Source: JAFDVL01 sp043775925 | GTDB lineage: Bacteria > Acidobacteriota > Blastocatellia > RBC074 | Length of the DNA stretch: 7,584 nucleotides | NCBI GenBank assembly: GCA_043775925.1 | Contig: JAYVRW010000068.1 | Location: 1-7,584 of the forward strand | Direction: 5' to 3' | In this document: positions 6,942 through 7,584 of the stretch, in pieces | Numbering within the stretch: the first letter of the stretch is position 1 | Layout of the letters: the number at the start of each line of letters is the position of its first letter | Notes under the pieces: generated by a model | What the model saw: the letters and a program-made list of their open reading frames with translations, nothing else | Databases searched by the model: none | Told to the model about the DNA's origin: nothing | Translations under genes and position numbers: made by a program

Positions 6942-7502
6942 TCACTCCGGCTCCGGGTACTGTTTGGTAAGTCCGTCTTCCAGCTTCTGTCGTATCCGAA
7001 AGATTTTCAGATATAACGCATTCTCTGAAATCCCCATGCGTTGCGCCATCTGTTGCCGCTGCTCGGTTGGCGACTGATAGTATTCGCGTAACAATTCCCG
7101 CGATGATTCCGATAAGTTCAGGACAAGGCGTTCCATTTCTTTATATCTCGCTTCGTCCATTATTTGTGCGCTTCGTTCGCGCTCAATTTTGTTGGCGAGG
7201 CTCCAATCATTCGCAGGTGGAAGTTCTTCCAGTGGAACAGTGTGGTCTTTTTTGTTTGATTCTAACCAGACGAAGTGCGCAATCTTCAAGGCATACGCTG
7301 GAACGTTTTGTACTTCTTCGCCGGACTGTATTTTTATCGCCAGACGATTGATGGTTTCGTCAATCAAGGCTTCTGGCATGAGGCTGTTTCGTCCTTCAAA
7401 AAAATAGCTCAGCTTCAAACGCAAATTTTCATAGACCTGCCCTGCCTGTTCGCGGTCAGCAGCCAGTCGCGCCAGCAACAGGTCAAAGGCTTCCTGCGTC
7501 AT
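6942..7502 (-). CDS. Sigma-70-like RNA polymerase sigma factor (ECF type, acidobacterial)
   Basis: A 186-residue protein expected to direct RNA polymerase to its own promoter set. Residues about 1-85 form a region-2-like helical part (MTQEAFDLLLARLAADREQA, then ALIDETINRLAIKI, a block typical of acidobacterial sigma-70-like factors). Residues about 120-178 form region 4, with NLSESSRELLREYY followed by the helix-turn-helix QMAQRMGISENALYLKIFRIRQKL. I chose ATG 7500-7502 because family members open at MTQEAF. The frame stays open upstream to a GTG at 7572-7574 and on to the window edge, so a longer protein cannot be ruled out; no convincing ribosome binding site decides it. The sigma promoter lies outside the window or in the last 80 bases. 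The next gene on this strand is the anti-sigma-like protein, across the palindrome. Sigma identity is confident, subgroup and targets are not. Confidence 0.85.
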   Translation of the reverse strand: MTQEAFDLLLARLAADREQAGQVYENLRLKLSYFFEGRNSLMPEALIDETINRLAIKIQSGEEVQNVPAYALKIAHFVWLESNKKDHTVPLEELPPANDWSLANKIERERSAQIMDEARYKEMERLVLNLSESSRELLREYYQSPTEQRQQMAQRMGISENALYLKIFRIRQKLEDGLTKQYPEPE

Positions 7503-7584
7503 TGTCCATCTTGGCGTGGCTTTTATCTCAAACACGATGGCTTTCCTGAGAAAATCGAATGCAGAAACACGCACGAAGTAAGTG

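Noticed and set aside
6443..6970. Several 60-90 residue frames on both strands within the large palindrome
   Set aside because: They are translations of the two inverted arms and mirror one another (both contain GYHL and PAYDQA-type strings). They have no ribosome binding sites and no family signal.
7503..7574. N-terminal extension of the sigma factor from a GTG
   Set aside because: The extra 24 residues do not look like the family, whose members open at MTQEAF. Kept only as an alternative because the frame is open at the window edge.

Overview
The window most likely comes from an acidobacterium, probably a Blastocatellia-like lineage. This is inferred from gene content, not from a marker gene. 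The clues are a TIGR03437 domain (a family first defined in Solibacter), a DUF4394/PPC secreted protein, a sigma-70-like factor opening MTQEAFDLLL, a separate membrane-anchored anti-sigma-like protein without zinc ligands, and long repeat-derived inverted sequences between genes. No rRNA, tRNA, CRISPR array, transposase or phage gene was seen.

Layout. Positions 1-331 hold no gene, only a plausible minus-strand intrinsic terminator (265-292). Positions 332-646 (minus) are the C-terminal remnant of an FG-GAP/VCBS repeat protein. Positions about 650-1235 are mostly non-coding, with a possible tetratricopeptide (TPR) remnant at 818-928 and the leader of the next gene. Two plus-strand genes follow, 66 bases apart and probably one operon. 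The first (1236-3731) is an 831-residue secreted protein: signal peptide, DUF4394, TIGR03437 domain and two PPC-like domains. The second (3798-5291) is a 497-residue secreted DUF4331 protein. A 121-base hairpin-forming repeat (5309-5429), flanked by a near-perfect 10-base direct repeat, separates them from the convergent minus-strand pair.

The minus-strand pair reads from the right edge leftwards: a sigma-70-like factor (7502 to 6942), then a single-pass anti-sigma-like protein (6410 to 5472). Between them, where a short spacer would be expected, lies a roughly 450-base imperfect palindrome (about 6470-6920) with 31-bp and 23-bp perfect paired segments. It looks like two diverged inverted copies of one repeat family placed inside a regulatory operon.

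How the genes may work together: the sigma factor and the membrane protein are probably a regulator/antagonist pair. The DUF4394 and DUF4331 proteins are probably exported and expressed together, but their biochemical roles are unknown. Whether the sigma pair controls the secreted pair cannot be read from the sequence. The most notable items are the two inverted-repeat elements and the secreted DUF4394/DUF4331 pair. No complete new defence or metabolic system is evident.
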